The notes: generated by a model from the letters alone, not told the origin. Positions 1-13,779 are shown, numbered from the stretch's first letter. The stretch: 64,000 bases of DNA from Tubiluchus corallicola (GCA_030141605.1 JAQGDQ010001075.1:1-64000); one strand, 5' to 3'. Made by a program: numbers and translations.

Positions 1-20
1 GCCGCTTGAAAAGACAGAGC

Positions 21-170
<150 letters not shown>

Positions 171-1956
171 GGTTAGCACAGAGTATAGCCAACTAATGAC
201 GCAAGTCTGGAAATTCCCAATACATTACACTTGGGGCAAGGACAAAAAGCTTCTTATGACACATCTCACATCTCATGAACATCTTTTGTCTTGGGACTTG
301 TTGTTTGCTAATTACTAACATGGGATGTGACGCAGCATTAAAAGGAAACTAGTTTGTTACAGCAACACTAAAAGTACCCATTTAGATAATAACTACATTA
401 ATGTGATAACAGCAATTAATGTATAACACTAACTATTAAAGAAACTAAGACATTGTTTTTTATGTTATTTTCTTTTATAGCGTAGGCGGAATTACATATT
501 TCATAATTTTAAAAACAGTTTTGATGCATGCTATATGTATGCTAACCGTTATGGTAACTTAAATTAAGCGCCGTTGGTGCTGTCACAAATATTATCGCCC
601 GTCATGAGACTCAGTCTGTGACGTCACGTAAGGAAGAGGCATTTAACAGCCGAAGTACAGTAGACAACCAGCGGGCCCAGCAAGCAGAGCACTGTGAACA
701 CTGAACAGAGCGGTTATTGTTGAGTAATGATTTACCTATTAATAAAAACTTTCTTACAATAATATTTATCTATTTATAGCAAATAAACTTATAAGAATCA
801 GTTTTCAGTCAGTAATGAATTTTGACAGGTGTCTACCAGGGTGTGTGTCAGTGGACTTTTAATCCTATATCACAACCAAAATGCACAGCAGAACTGTAGC
901 AATCTATAGGGAAAATTCATTCTACAGAGGCCACTGGCCGTCAAATCGGTTTGAGCCTTAGTTTCAAGGTCTAGGTCTAATTTCAACACGTTAATTCCCT
1001 TTTTCTGTTACACACTTTTCTCAGTCAATAATGTAAATGTAGTGTAATTAATAATGCAATATCGTAAAATATACGACCTAATGATCCTATCAATTAGGCA
1101 CTCCTATCATGCCTTGGTGTAGTCTTGTAAATACAGTTGACACGAGCATCTGGGAAGTGCATAAAGACTGTTGTGAGATTACTAATATTAGTTACGAAAA
1201 TCATTATATTTATTATAATTTGAAAAAAATAACTGAGAAAGAGAGAAAAACCGGTCTAAAACATCGCGTTGTTTTGAAATTGCTGAAATGGTGCAGCTGT
1301 TTTTACTTCTAATTTGAATCCTGCTTTTGTAAACCTGATTTCGCCAAAAGTGGAATGGACACCATGAGCAAAGTATCGGTGCATTTTTTGTGCAAACTGT
1401 CGAAAGTGTTTAAAATTTTGATTTGCCCTAAAACGAGGATAGAATAACTTGAACTGCTCTATTTTCCATTTTAATTCCCCTTTTTGTGCCCTTCTCTTAC
1501 ATCTCCCCGTGATTACTTGGTGAATACACTTTATACGATGCTATAAACTAAATGGATCTTACTAGCACTTTCAAGTCAGGCCAGGCCCCGGACTTTTACG
1601 ACATTATCACACGTAATACAACTTTAGAAAGTGTGTGTGCAAAATTGTGACAACACAAGGCTTGGCTAATGTAAAAAATTGAAAAGCCGGCGTGAAACGC
1701 ATTCCCTTAGGTACTGCAATTTCCACACAGAAAAACTATTTTTTTGTTATGTAACTTGTATTACAGTTCGTATGAACAGTTCGAAAGAAATGTATTCTTT
1801 TAACCACAAACTCTCGAATGGGTTCATTTGATACAGCGCATCTTTCTAATCATCAGAATCGTTCGTGATTTAATGTTTACGTTGAAAGTCGCTCACCCGG
1901 TTTTAGAATGCTTTGCAACTAGTGATTTATAATGGACGTATGTCTTGTGGCGTGAT
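171..1956. other. Anonymous AT-rich stretch
   Basis: No gene recognised. The only notable spot is a perfect CRE octamer (TGACGTCA) at 619-626, followed by a less AT-rich stretch to about 715 that could be a promoter and untranslated first exon. Open frames here are short and show no protein-family resemblance. Confidence 0.5.
619..626. promoter_or_regulatory. CRE-like palindrome, possible promoter
   Basis: TGACGTCA is the palindromic consensus site of CREB/ATF-type bZIP factors. It is followed by about 90 bases less AT-rich than the surroundings. No gene can be assigned to it, so a promoter role is inference. Confidence 0.2.
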
Positions 1957-1992
1957 TAATAAATAAATAAATAAACAAATAAATAAATAAAA
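1957..1992. repeat. (AAAT)n simple repeat
   Basis: About nine AAAT-type units with one AAAC variant. It could be the A-rich tail of an old retroposon, but no body is recognisable upstream. Confidence 0.85.
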
Positions 1993-4728
1993 TGTGGCGT
2001 CAGAGGAATTTAAAAAAGATAGGACGAAAGTATGAAAAACATTTTTGAAGACTCACAGTCTATTAGTTTGATCATTAAATTTTACATTAAATTTTCGATT
2101 GTGCTGATACAGGCGTTGTACATGCTTTGTTGTGGTATCCAGTTTCATGAAAGATGAAGCCGTACCATATACACCTGCTGGTATACGAATAATACATAAA
2201 CTCGTTTCGCATAATAAATGCACGGCAATATTGACCACTACTTGATATTAAATTTAGTTTTTGAATAAGGTTAAAGCTGTATTTGTAAATTGTTAGAAAG
2301 AAATAAGCAAATAATTATAACCTTAACTAACTGATACACATGAGCAGCAAACCATGATTTCAGATGTTTTAACTATGCGGATACAAAAAGCAAAAAATTG
2401 CGATATCTAATGGATCATAATAATTATACTTTGGTCATTCAAAAAATATTTTTGTTGACATCTAATGTTTAATTTAAATTCTTAGCAAAAATAAACTGCA
2501 TCACATCTTTCTAAAAATGCGTTAGCTTGCAGGCCACACTAAAGTGTAGATACCGAAAGGAGGATAAGGCTATCGGCATACTCGTTAAGCTTTCATTTAT
2601 CCACCACGAACAGATTCACAGAATTATAATTATAAAGATCTTAGAATAGAAGACGATGTAGTGTTACTCAACTTCATGCCGGAATAGAAAGCAACAATCT
2701 CTAAACTGCATAATATCGATTTTTCTTATCTTTGATAAGAATTTTCGTAAAAGACACAGTGTCTGTCTATTCAAATACCGCAAATTATTCAAGCATCGCA
2801 AATGAATATAATTTATTCCAGATCCTCATGGGTATTAAAAATTTGTGTCTTTGTCACAAGACATGAGCTAACGTGCAACAAGATATAAAGACACAAACAA
2901 CAGAACCAAGGCGTTGCATCAATTATTATGAATTATTTATTGAACTGTGATGTCATGGACCATCCCACTTAAAATTAATGATTTGTTACCATGCCAACTG
3001 CGCTAATTATTTTCACTTCCCGATGTATTGTGATTTTTGTTACTTTCGTTTTTGCCGCAAATGTTCAAAAATTCATTGTTTCACTTTCACGAAGTTTTAG
3101 ATAACTGCGGCGTACTTATTCTTTTTCCCACGCATAATAAGACGGATTCGAAAGGGAGAATCGCATATAACAATTAAACCAAAAGCTAGTAATAAACAAC
3201 AAACACACTCGCATGCTTCACTTCAAACCTATTAAAAATCGAGAAGAATTCACAATTATTAATTCGATTTTTAAAGGCAAACAGCAGGAGCAGAGGCAGT
3301 GTACGATGTTTCAGCAGTGCTTTTTATACAGAGCAAGCAAACATGAACCAGTTGAAGCAATGACAGAAGCCAGACACATTTGTTGTGCAGGCTACTGACA
3401 ACGAAAAACGAAGGGAAAAATAAATAGGAGCTACTAACAATCATTAAACGTGTGGAGCCTGTGGAAAATAAAGCCGTGTTTAATCTCCTTGCAGCAAAAT
3501 TTGAAGTGTTAGTGGTTTATTGTAGAACACATAAAACATGCATCTGCGTTTAGCCTGCTCGCTTTTTGGCGCCCGTAAGAAGCATCAAAAGGCAAAGGTG
3601 TACCATCTCGTGATTTTTTACACACTTCGGCATACTACAAGCATTCATTCGACAGCAAAGTCTACATACCTGGGTGTTTGTGGCTCTCTACTAAGCCACA
3701 ACCCTATAGGATGAGCCACTGAACCAGTAGCGATGTCTCGTTCGGAAGCAAATATATCTTCAACGTTAGTTTTAAAGTTTCGTACAAATTTAAACATGTA
3801 GTTTTAAGCTTTTATCACAAGGTGTAGTTATGATGGAAAACAACTTTCTTGCTAACCGTACGTTATGTACCTCCTTAAAAAGTACATCCAACTGGTAAAT
3901 AATACGCAGCCTGAGGTTCTTGCAAAACCTACAGTCTCCACAGTACAGATTACCGTACTACCCACTATGACAAACTATAATTACGTGTGATTACTTACAT
4001 TACTGTTACTATAAACACATAGCGGTCAGGAATCTGGGAATCACGGACAATTTTGAGCCTACGCCAGGTTGTCATAAACTGCAAAAGACTGATTAATATT
4101 TTACACTCGCGCCAGTTACTGTTACTGTATAATTGGATTTTGTAGAGTCTTGTGGCGATTCCAGCCCGCTGATTTGATAGGCAATCCTTTAGGCTTGTCT
4201 TACAAAGCAACCGCGAGCTTCTTTAAAATCTGTTAGAAAAAATGCGATGCTGCCACTTTAAAGATTTCATGTCTATAGCTGTTTAAATGTATAGCGAAAT
4301 TAACTATTATTTTGCCTACATAATAGCTTGGGTGACTGCGTCTGCCGTGTCTATTTCACCACCTAAGTTAAAGACCATTAAACATTGAAAATGACTGCAC
4401 TCAGTGCTTTTATTTCACGAAAGCAGTCCGTGAATGGAATAACCGTGAACAATAACGACTAAAAATTATGTTTGTCTCTCATTGAAATAAGAGTATTCTG
4501 AAGGTTTTAAATAAAAGATAAGGCAGTTACTGAGCACCAAAATACTAGTTGCAGTTACTACTTTTTAATACCCATCAAAATTTGAATGACGTTTTAAAAA
4601 TAATGAATTGTGGTAACAAAGGCAAAGAGAATTACTTGTATATATTTCACTCCTTATTGTACTGCATCCAAACTTCTTAAATAAACTATACGTAAATGCT
4701 AAATTACACTCAAAGGTGAAACGTAACG
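1993..4728. other. Anonymous AT-rich stretch
   Basis: I see no coding signal, RNA gene or structured repeat here. All open frames are short and AT-driven. Confidence 0.5.
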
Positions 4729-4888
4729 ATTATGTAACTATGTAACATTTTTGCGTCTAATTATGTAACATTTTTGGGTCATTGTGTAACAATCATTATG
4801 TAACAGAAATGATGAACTATGTTACAAATTAACGTAGACTTGGTAGTGGTCTGTGGTTGCGTTTTGTCAAAATTTGGATTTCTTCTAA

Positions 4889-5080
4889 TTATGGGTCCGT
4901 TTCTTCCCATCCTTGAAGTGGAAATGGCGCCAACTCGATCTGCTCTGATCTGTCCTGCCTTTTGGGCGTAGGTTTTAAACTACCTGAGGTCAAATCTGTC
5001 AGAGGTCTGGTGGCTGAATGTCTGACATACTCCTCTTCCTCCTCCTCTGAAATATATACTCCTCTATCTGTGAAAGCCTT
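4889..5080 (-). pseudogene. Coding-like segment, possible C-terminal exon, function unknown
   Basis: The minus-strand frame stays open for 63 codons and ends in TAA. Its composition looks like real protein: six consecutive Glu, then a mixed polar, basic and proline-containing tail ending in GWEETDP. A possible splice acceptor (TATTTCAG) sits just before the Glu run. There is no start codon, so this would be an internal or terminal exon or a fragment. It lies inside the inverted-repeat module, just downstream of a second coding-like segment on the same strand. No family is recognised. The tail resembles a cytoplasmic tail only in composition. Confidence 0.3.
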
Positions 5081-5153
5081 TTCTTTTTTTTCATTATAAT
5101 AGTATTTTTTGTTTTTAGTAATTAATAGTACGTAAACATTAACGGAAATAACA

Positions 5154-5423
5154 TTACGTTTTTACATATTCAAGTCTTAAACCAAACTCAGGCCCTGGTC
5201 TGCGTCTAGCCAGATGCGTTTTTGTATTGGTTGGGTCCCAACTGAGTATAAACCCGCCTGAAATTAGGTTTCTTACACGTTCTCTATTCTCTACAGAAAG
5301 GAATACTACATCTGAACGCTGGGGCACTTCCATAGAGGATACCTGGGACGTCACCACGCGTTCGTTGTCATGTGATAATGTCCTAGAGGCGTCTATGTTG
5401 GGTAACTGAAAAATCGGGTTCCT
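5154..5423 (-). pseudogene. Coding-like segment inside the inverted-repeat module, function unknown
   Basis: An open minus-strand frame of 89 codons between two stops, with no ATG near its beginning. The amino acid composition is balanced and not AT-driven, for example LPNIDASRTLSHDNERVV and GGFILSWDPTN. Further upstream on the same strand, around 5470-5590, other frames read as a Cys/Trp-rich hydrophobic stretch (CAWFGYFLVWLV) and a basic segment, as expected of a gene broken by frameshifts or introns. No domain is recognised. It could be a decayed transposon protein or a captured host gene fragment. Confidence 0.3.
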
Positions 5424-5805
5424 TTACGATCATTAGTTCGTAGTGTGTTGTATGCCTGTACGAAATTTCAACTGTGTACAATGAATGCTGAAGCTTATAC
5501 TAGCCAGACTAGAAAATAGCCAAACCAGGCACAAGCAAGGCGTGTCTTAGGTAAGCCATGGCTGGAGCCAGATTCACACCTAAAACAGAAAGAAACTGGT
5601 CCAGTCCAATAATTAGAGCAAAACCCGAATGTGACAAAACCCAAACACAAGCCCTATGCCTTAGTTTGTTACATAATGCATCAGTTTTGTTACACAGTAA
5701 CTGTTACATAATAACGTAAAATTTGTTACATACTGACGAAATTTGCGAGTTGTTACATAATGCTGCATTGCTACTTAATGACCATTTTGCTGCATAATGA
5801 ACCTC

Positions 5806-7262
5806 ACTTAATAACAGTAAATTTGAAAGATTATATAGATTATCGAAATGAACAAAATTCAAACTTTTTCTCTGAACTAGAAATTCTGATTACCATTGCT
5901 AACGAGCAGAGACTCTCAGAATCTTAAATTTAGCGAGATCTGTTTCGTCAAAATCCATTTCATCAGGCCTTTTTGCTTGCGTAGTCTTTCTGTGAGTGAA
6001 ACGTAAACTGTAGCGATATGATAAATAACTAGCAAGCCGCCTCTCACTGATTGAAGTCGTAATGGATGAACGGTGCCCGAGCTTTTAACTCACTGAAACC
6101 ATTCGGTTAATTTTCAACAAGTAAAGATATTTTGTAAAATCAGAAACATTCTCCAAGTTAATATAGAGAACAGTAAAAGGCTTAAACGTCGCGATGATAA
6201 ACTGTCGTTTTGGTTGTGTCACGTAGAGGACTCAAACGAACAGAAACCGATCTGTCTTAGACGGAAATTATAAGCGAATAGCAATGCGTTAAGCGAAATT
6301 GGTTTCATCGATTTGAAATTCACTATAGCCGCCTGTGCAATACTGATGCATTATTACACCAATGGTAATTACTTCTTAACCCCAGTACTATAAGTGAAAT
6401 GAAACGGGAGGCGAGCTTCCCATGATGCTAGTGAGACACTCCGGGAGAGTAAATAACTGGTCCAGGAACTTCTGAATCATCAGTACTAAAAACGATTAGC
6501 ATCTTCATATTCTGCTAGCGAGAGTCATTTTTTTAATTTGAAAGCTCTGGTAGCAATAAGAAATAACAACATTGTGGTTCACTAATGGGTCATATAAAAT
6601 CCATGTTGCCTCCAAAGGGTTTTCATCGATTTTATCCAAGTTTCATGAATTTTAAACGATCAGCATTTTACGTAATGATCCAGATTGTGATCTCGCTCTG
6701 CTAACTTCTGCAGATGTCATAATTATTAAGGTTTTCCCTGCGCCAGTGAAAGGCTTATAAAGGGATTATGATTATGTAAAAGTCATTATCATAATGTGTT
6801 AGTGGCGGAGTCACATTTGTGGAGCTGTAATAAAAAATGCCAGGAATATCAGTTCCTGAAAGAACACAGCACTGTGTCTAATTAAAGTATCAGTGTGCAA
6901 TTGGATATTACTGTGGCGGTTACCTTTTTTTAAGAAACAGCATTTCAAAACCAGTATTGACAAAAACAACCAGAAAAAAACTAGAAACTATTCAACGTGA
7001 GACTTTTTCTTCTTTTTTTTCATTTTCAGATTAATCGTTTCCACAGGCAACCGTATCAAAATTTTAATATGTCTGTATAGTACTTGTTGATTAGGAAAAA
7101 TATAAAAAATTGCTCCAGTTAGTCATTTTACTGAAATAATTTTTTTTTCTAAAAGTATAAATTCAATTCCTAACGATAGCTGTAACTAATTATATTAATA
7201 TCACAGCTAAATAAAAATATCAAATTTATACATTTATTCTGTGATTCTTCCTCGATCTTCTC
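5806..7262. other. Anonymous AT-rich stretch
   Basis: No gene, RNA or repeat recognised. Confidence 0.5.
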
Positions 7263-7263
7263 C

Positions 7264-7315
<52 letters not shown>

Positions 7316-7321
7316 TCTCTT
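7263..7321. repeat. (CT)n microsatellite
   Basis: A CT dinucleotide array of about 55 bases. On the minus strand it produces a spurious Arg-Glu repeat in an open frame. Confidence 0.95.
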
Positions 7322-10300
7322 TCGTTTTGTAGGACTCTTTTTGAAAAATAAACCTGTAGAGAACAGGTAAAATAGTAAGGGTAAAAGGGCAAAAGGTAAA
7401 ACATTCTTCCATCAGCTGGACTAAGATAATCGTAATTTATCTTTCTGCATTTAGCAAACTATGAATAAAACTTCACATTTTAAGTAAAGATAATTTCTTT
7501 TGGGAAATTACGAAATCCCTTACGCCAAGCGAGGTCATGCGGTTAATTTCAGTTCCGTGAGTTTATTTTGCCCATCGTCAAAAATCTCGATCTTGTAATG
7601 TACTGTAATGTTTATTCTTTCAAACATAGTTTATGCGATACAAGAGCAAATGGAGAAACCATCAAGGCTAAGCACTTATAGATGGGCCTCTCTTAAAAGT
7701 TACGATCAAATTTACGATATTATAAGAACGACTGCGAGGCAGCGGATAAAATTCCAGGATATGTTTTAGGACCATTTCATTTTAAGCAATATTACGCAAT
7801 CAATACGGCTTACTGAATCTTTAACAACCAGAATTGCATCTTTATCAGCATATAGATCAGCGACTGCATGGCACAGCAGTTCAAACAGCCTGGAGCACGA
7901 TGGCATGCGATAAGTAACATTGACAAAACTACGTGTCCTAAGTAGAAACAGTAAGCGGTCTGAGATAAACTGTTTGGCTTCCCAATTCGTTTACTCAGCA
8001 AACGTTGTTTGGAATAACGTGTTCATTCATAATTTTTCGAAGGAGAAAGGATTGGTGAAAAACTATCGCAGGAGTTTAGTTCGAACAAGAAACAGCTTTC
8101 GGATTATTTCGTCTTTATATGTATTTTTGTGCAGAACGTACTGCATTTTTCGCTCACCATCTGTACGGTCTTTCATTGTACTCGGGGCTTGTTGTATTGT
8201 GTTTGTTGGCTTTCTTGTTTAGAAAAATGTAATGGAAAGTTCAAATAAATCAGTAGTTTTTATATCCACATAAATACGGGAGTTCATCAACTGACTGCTG
8301 TATCTGCACAAATGCTTTTTAGGTTTGCATCAACAATCTTGTGAAGATCTGTTTGAAATTATATACTACTGATTACTCTTCCGCTTACTGAAGAGGAAAC
8401 ATTGATCTGCGTAGTTTATTACTATTCTTATGTTCTCTTGTGTCACACCTGAATACAAATTGTCTCCAACTAAAACGTCTAAACATCAAACGCCCATTCA
8501 ACCTCGTTATAGTCGTCAAAGAGATGCGTAATTGCAGGCCTTAACAACCGACAAGTTAAAGCAAAGCACATGCTTCGTGTCTATTACTAGCTAAAATGAG
8601 TGTATTTGGCTGTCGTATAGATTGTTACCTGTCTGTGTGCGAATTCACTTTGTAACTTTGCAGCGAACTAGGTTTCCCAGTGGGCAGATAACTAGATGCG
8701 ATATAGCATTTAATGAGACACATGAGAATAAATGACGTAAACATTGCACGTAATAAAGTAGCTTACGAGCGTTAACTTATTACGCGTTTACACCCTACAC
8801 GACACAGCTTGACGTCCATTTATTATATGTAACTAATAAACTGTATGCTTGAGCGGGGAAGTTATATCGTTGAAATCGACTAGCAATATTGTCAGATGAA
8901 TTTGAAAATCCTTATCTGTTTATCATTTCTAAGCTTTGTTTAGTCATTGCAGTTTTTAAAAGTAGCTTTAGAAGAATGGTAAACAGCCAAGGTCTTAAAA
9001 TGACTGAGCAAGTATCGAAGTAACGTCATCCACGCGAAGCACGGAAGCCGGGCGCCTTATCCAAAAAATATTTCTTGATGCTTTTGCTTTCGCTCATTTT
9101 CCCTGGTTTTACCCAGGTCTCCCTTTCGTAGGTAATACACTCACCTTCTAACTTACGCGTGGCTGAAGGCAATAAAGGGTTCCGTTGGCTGAAAGTTATT
9201 AAATAATAGAACACTAAGCCCATTTAGCTTATTACTGCTATCAGTGGGGAATGCCAGTATTTGATCGAACGCCGAAGATACGCTGTATCACGGACAGAAG
9301 AAGTTGATCGTCAGATTAGTAGTCAACCCGTCCCAAATTATGACATGAAATTGACAACTGAAATTGGCTCAACAAAAGAAATTTAACGTACATTACAGAT
9401 TTTCTGCTCATGAATGGTCATCTAGAGATGCACCGATGTCCGTATGTTTATGATTTTAGACTTCTATCAGCCCCAACTAGGGTTTTTGTCAACAAATCCA
9501 ATTATGTTTTTCTACCAGAGTTCTACAATTTCTGGTCAAAAATTTATTTATTTAGGAAGCCCGTGGAAATTAACTCATAAAATTAGCTAACACAGCTTTT
9601 GGCAAATTACAAGAACGCCACTGATTGCAAAAATATCTTACTATGACTCTTAAAACTAAAAATCTTACTTTTTTCAGCCGAAACCTACACGCTTTATGCC
9701 AGACACGTAAAGAAAATAGAAACTGTCTAAAGTCGTACTGAGTTGTTAAGCATTTTTTGGTGTTTCATGACAACATCGCTTGAGAAAGCTGAGATGTTGA
9801 TTACACAAGTTTTGCTGGAAAAGATGGGTTGGTCATGTTGTATAAACGGGCGATAAAAAATTTCCAGAATCAGTACTTCATGATCAATTGTCAATCTCCA
9901 AAAGCCTCATGAAGATCATAAAATTCAATGTAGAATACAACTCACTCAACCTTTGGCACCATTAGGTTCATGTCATTTATTGTTTCCAGAAATTGTACTC
10001 GCAGTGGAAGCAGAGATATTAGACTTGTAAACATATGTAATACTTCTAATACGGTTGCTATCTCTACCACCACCACCGCTACATTCAAATCAATTTTGTT
10101 TTAACAAAATTTCCTTGTCAGTAAATCATAATTATTGTCACTGCGCACCGCATTTGTCGCTTTAGAACCCTAACATGAGCATAAACGAAACTTTGACGCA
10201 TTTTATTCTGATTGGTTGAGAAACCAGCTGCGTCACTGATCTAACAGTAACCTATTTATTTCATAAACCTTCATTGACTTCCCAACTTAAGCCATGTGAC

Positions 10301-11829
10301 ATTATAATACACTGGCGCTGTAGAGAACTAATCGTTTCTGATTGTGCACAATTCGCATTCATGGTTGCGCATTCGCTTTAAATAATTCATTAATAAGCGT
10401 CATTCACGTTCAGGCTGCAATTGCTTTGTAACTAATAAAACGTTTTTGGCATAAATCACTAATTTCGTTCTGCTGATCAACAGTGCTTAAACCCAAGACA
10501 CTTTGTTCAGATTAAAAATGCAGCTCCAATACTTAGAGATTTCATTATTTCTAGTCAAACAATTAATGCGTTTACATTTAAAGTCTTTTTTTATTTACTT
10601 ATTTATTTCTCCTTTATTTATTTGCAGTGGCAGTGGTAGTGGCTGTAGAACTGGCAGTGGAACTGATGGTGGGGCTGGTATTTGTTTTACCAATTTTGGT
10701 TCAAATCCAGGATGTGTTCCAACTTTTTCACATTTTCTGTTTTTTAATTTGGTTTCGATGTTCAATTATTTGTGGGTTTACACCCACACTGCATGCCATC
10801 TAGTCACATTCACCACCACAGCTTAACCCAGTTCACTACAAAGAAACACCGTGAAGAATTCTGAATGAGCTACCGTTCGTTCGTTACTACTATCGTGACA
10901 CTATCGTTCGTTTTTAAATTATTACTAAGTTTGTGATATGTTCTCGCACTTTATCTGCCCTTATTTGGGATTTTTTATCAGCGAAGATGAATAATAAATT
11001 AATCTAATCTGATCTAACTAAAATTTGGCTAGCGGACTTATCTTAGTCCTGTCAGAGTAAGATGAATCAAGGTGAGATTAGTAAGAAGAGAGTAACAATA
11101 AATAAAGAATAACGTTGGCATAATTTAAGCTAGCATAATCACGTTTATCCTATTATATCACAGATCTAAAACACACATTTCAGACATTTTCCATCAATAG
11201 CCAAGAATTAACATTCTGCAAATAAAAACCATTGTCTTTGCTTCAAAGGAAAATATATCATTGGTTCTAAATAAGTTCATACAACATTCAATAAAGACTA
11301 ACGTAGATACGTCTCTACAGACTGTCAATGAGAAACAGGCCTTTATACGAGAATACTGTAGAAAACGAATCAGTTAAAGTAATTTAAGTAGAATAAGTAA
11401 GCCTAAATGATTCTACGGGGGTTTTCCAACTACAGTGTGAGGCGAACGACGTGATATGAAATAAAAGCAAAATATATGGAACGTTAACTATGACAGTAAC
11501 CGAAGGGGAGTGGCAGCTGATTCTTAGCACACCACAAGACTAAGTGGGAAAAGTGAATTATTAACTTAAACTTGGGAACAATGGCAAACCATTCAAAAAG
11601 ATTTTTCTCCAAATGTTTTTTGGTATCCAGTTTTTTTAAGTTTGACTAATAATGCAGTGAAAGTTTAGCGCAGTTTTAGATGCTGTTCTTTTCTGCGGCT
11701 CAATGTAATCTTCAAGTTCTCAAATGTCTCTGAAAATTTGTTCGTTCGCATCATAGATTCTTTTTTTTTTGACTACCTAGCAAGAGTTGAAAGCAGGGAG
11801 TCAATTTCCGGTATTGCAACTCCTTTTTA
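7322..11829. other. Anonymous stretch
   Basis: No recognisable gene. Open frames of 100 and 107 codons (7920-8222 and 10503-10826, plus strand) lack family resemblance. The second runs through a degenerate GGN repeat (about 10625-10690, GGCAGTGG-like units), which accounts for its Gly/Ser run. Confidence 0.5.
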
Positions 11830-11960
11830 CGCCACGTTCAGACTAACGCGTTTTTCTCTGACAGCAAACTCGCAAGTGCTAACTGCCTTGCGAGTAACTG
11901 TCGGTAAGAAATTACAAACTCTCTGACAGTTGTTGGGAGTTGATTTATTGTCTAGTGTGA
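11830..11960. mobile_element. MITE-like short inverted-repeat sequence
   Basis: Starts with GTTCAGACTA and ends with CTAGTGTGAAC, which are imperfect inverted copies. The interior contains repeated TCTGACAG and CTTGCGAGT-type words in both orientations. The same vocabulary recurs at 13780-13975, which supports a dispersed non-autonomous element family. No duplication of the target site was found. Confidence 0.35.
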
Positions 11961-12303
11961 ACACTTTATTCATTGCGAGAAGTCGCGATAGTCCCACCTG
12001 CAGTATCCCGTTGAGATATTGTAATTACAACATTAAGATCTGAAACAGGTATTCAATTAACACAAAAATTTTTATATGCTTAATTTAGATAATAGAAATT
12101 ATGTTTTTTATATATTTGTTTATTTGCACTGTCTTCCACGTAAAATGGAAGATAAAATGTGTAAAATGTATAATTATTAAATGAATACAACTCAGCTGGA
12201 AGACGGAAATACAACCAAACAGGCCATGGCACTGACACTAGTTAAACCTTATTAAAATCTTATTACGCATCTTATTAAAAGCAAAGATTAAGAATAATTA
12301 TCC

Positions 12304-12449
<146 letters not shown>

Positions 12450-12654
12450 AATAATCAAATATGACTTTAAAATAACACATATCAGAAAAAAACAAAAAAA
12501 AGAAACTACACAATACGATGAAAAATAAGGTAGAAAATTTACAATTCTTAATTAAACCAAACAGCTATATTAAGGAAACGAAATTCAGCTGAAAAATGAG
12601 AGTGTAAACGTGAACAAAACAAATTACCAAAGCAATTAAGGTACATATTATATA

Positions 12655-12728
12655 GCAAACAAAAAAACAACAGCAATAACAATTATTGCAATAACAGCAG
12701 CAGCAACAACAACAACAACAGCAATGAC
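12655..12728. repeat. Degenerate CAA/CAG trinucleotide repeat
   Basis: Mixed AACAGC and CAACAA units. The minus strand reads as a poly-Cys artefact. Confidence 0.8.
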
Positions 12729-12763
12729 ATGTTATAAAATCATTCATAAAGAAGTAGATTCGA

Positions 12764-13021
12764 ATGCTGAAAAGTTTTTTAATAGGGTTTCATCTGATCG
12801 CACGTGGAGTAACCATTCCGTTAAAACTATTTGTACAAAGAACAAATAAAAAGCAGTTTGGACAAGATTTCAAGACGAATTGTTCACATATACTATGGAA
12901 TTCACTATCAAATTCTGTGAATGGTTCTCCGCTTGTGCCAACAGCAAATTTTAAATTATTCCGCAAAAGATTGCCTTTAGTAGATATTGAAAATTTTCTC
13001 AAATTTAAAAGGTACATGTAA
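12764..13021 (+). pseudogene. Non-LTR retrotransposon 3' remnant (C-terminal end of the pol ORF)
   Basis: An 85-codon open frame whose second half fits the region downstream of reverse transcriptase in CR1/jockey-like elements: a C-terminal block with ILWNSLSNSVNGSP followed by NFKLFRKRLP. Family members typically show an LWNSLP-type motif and then an FK-x-x-L motif near the end of ORF2. The reverse transcriptase itself is absent because a microsatellite lies directly upstream. This is a 5'-truncated dead copy. The assignment rests on motif resemblance only. Confidence 0.45.
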
Positions 13022-13779
13022 ACAGTTTTTCTCTTTGTGTCTCACCAACACTCAGAAATATTATTTATTCTTAATGTAATATTTTATTGTGTTGTAATGT
13101 ATAGTATTGTATTGTTATACGTTTGTACACTACCTGTAAAATTTATATATCAATATATAAAATTAAATTAAGTTAATTTAATGACAATGGCGACGACGAT
13201 TATTATTATAAGGTAAACGCAATCGCAATATAAATAAAACTACAGGAGTTTTATGTAAGTGTCTTCACGAAAACTTTATTTAACATTGCTTGGTAGTAGA
13301 TGGTAAAAATTGACACAGATCGACCTAGGCCTGGGCCGTTTCCTCCCAAATTATCTAGAAAGTCACACCGAACAAACGAAGTGATACGGTAAAAGGATCA
13401 CTGATTGCACCAGTACTGTGACCGCTCTACAAACTGATATTTTTTTCAGAAGTTTATTTTCTCTATTTTATTTGCTATTTAATATTTAATGGGATCCGCT
13501 ACGATTATTGAATAACCATTATTCCAATTTTTGCGTCAAAGATGATCCCCTAAGATTGTGCAGTCCCATTTGAGACCAGTTTTTCAGTTAGAAGTAGCAA
13601 CAATTGCTTAGTTTTTAATAGTTGAATACAAATTTATCGCATATTTCAGGAAGAAAATTGGCCATACAAGTATGGTGAATGGACGTTAATGTAAAATGCG
13701 TTATTACTTAGAAATTTAAAAACAACAGCAGCAGCTTTAGCAATAAAATTATGCTTTCCAGAGCAATATCATAAAATCT

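Larger units (their letters stand above)
4729..5805. mobile_element. Candidate transposable module with inverted arrays of ATTATGTAACA motifs
   Basis: The left end (4729-4830) has about five copies of a motif close to TTATGTAACA in direct orientation. The right end (5666-5805) has about six to seven copies of its reverse complement, becoming degenerate outward (TACTTAATG, TGCATAATGA). The two arrays therefore face each other like terminal inverted repeats built from short tandem subrepeats. Between them lies about 835 bases less AT-rich than the flanks, with coding-like sequence on the minus strand. No target-site duplication was identified and no transposase is recognised. A foldback-type or non-autonomous DNA element carrying gene remnants is the best description. 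Confidence 0.5.

Noticed and set aside
7920-8222. 100-codon plus-strand open frame
   Set aside because: No recognisable motif and no splice or expression support.
9026-9223. 65-codon minus-strand frame with fairly protein-like composition
   Set aside because: No start context, splice partner or family resemblance could be found.
10503-10826. 107-codon plus-strand open frame
   Set aside because: Its Gly/Ser stretch comes from a degenerate GGN repeat. The rest is AT-driven hydrophobic sequence.
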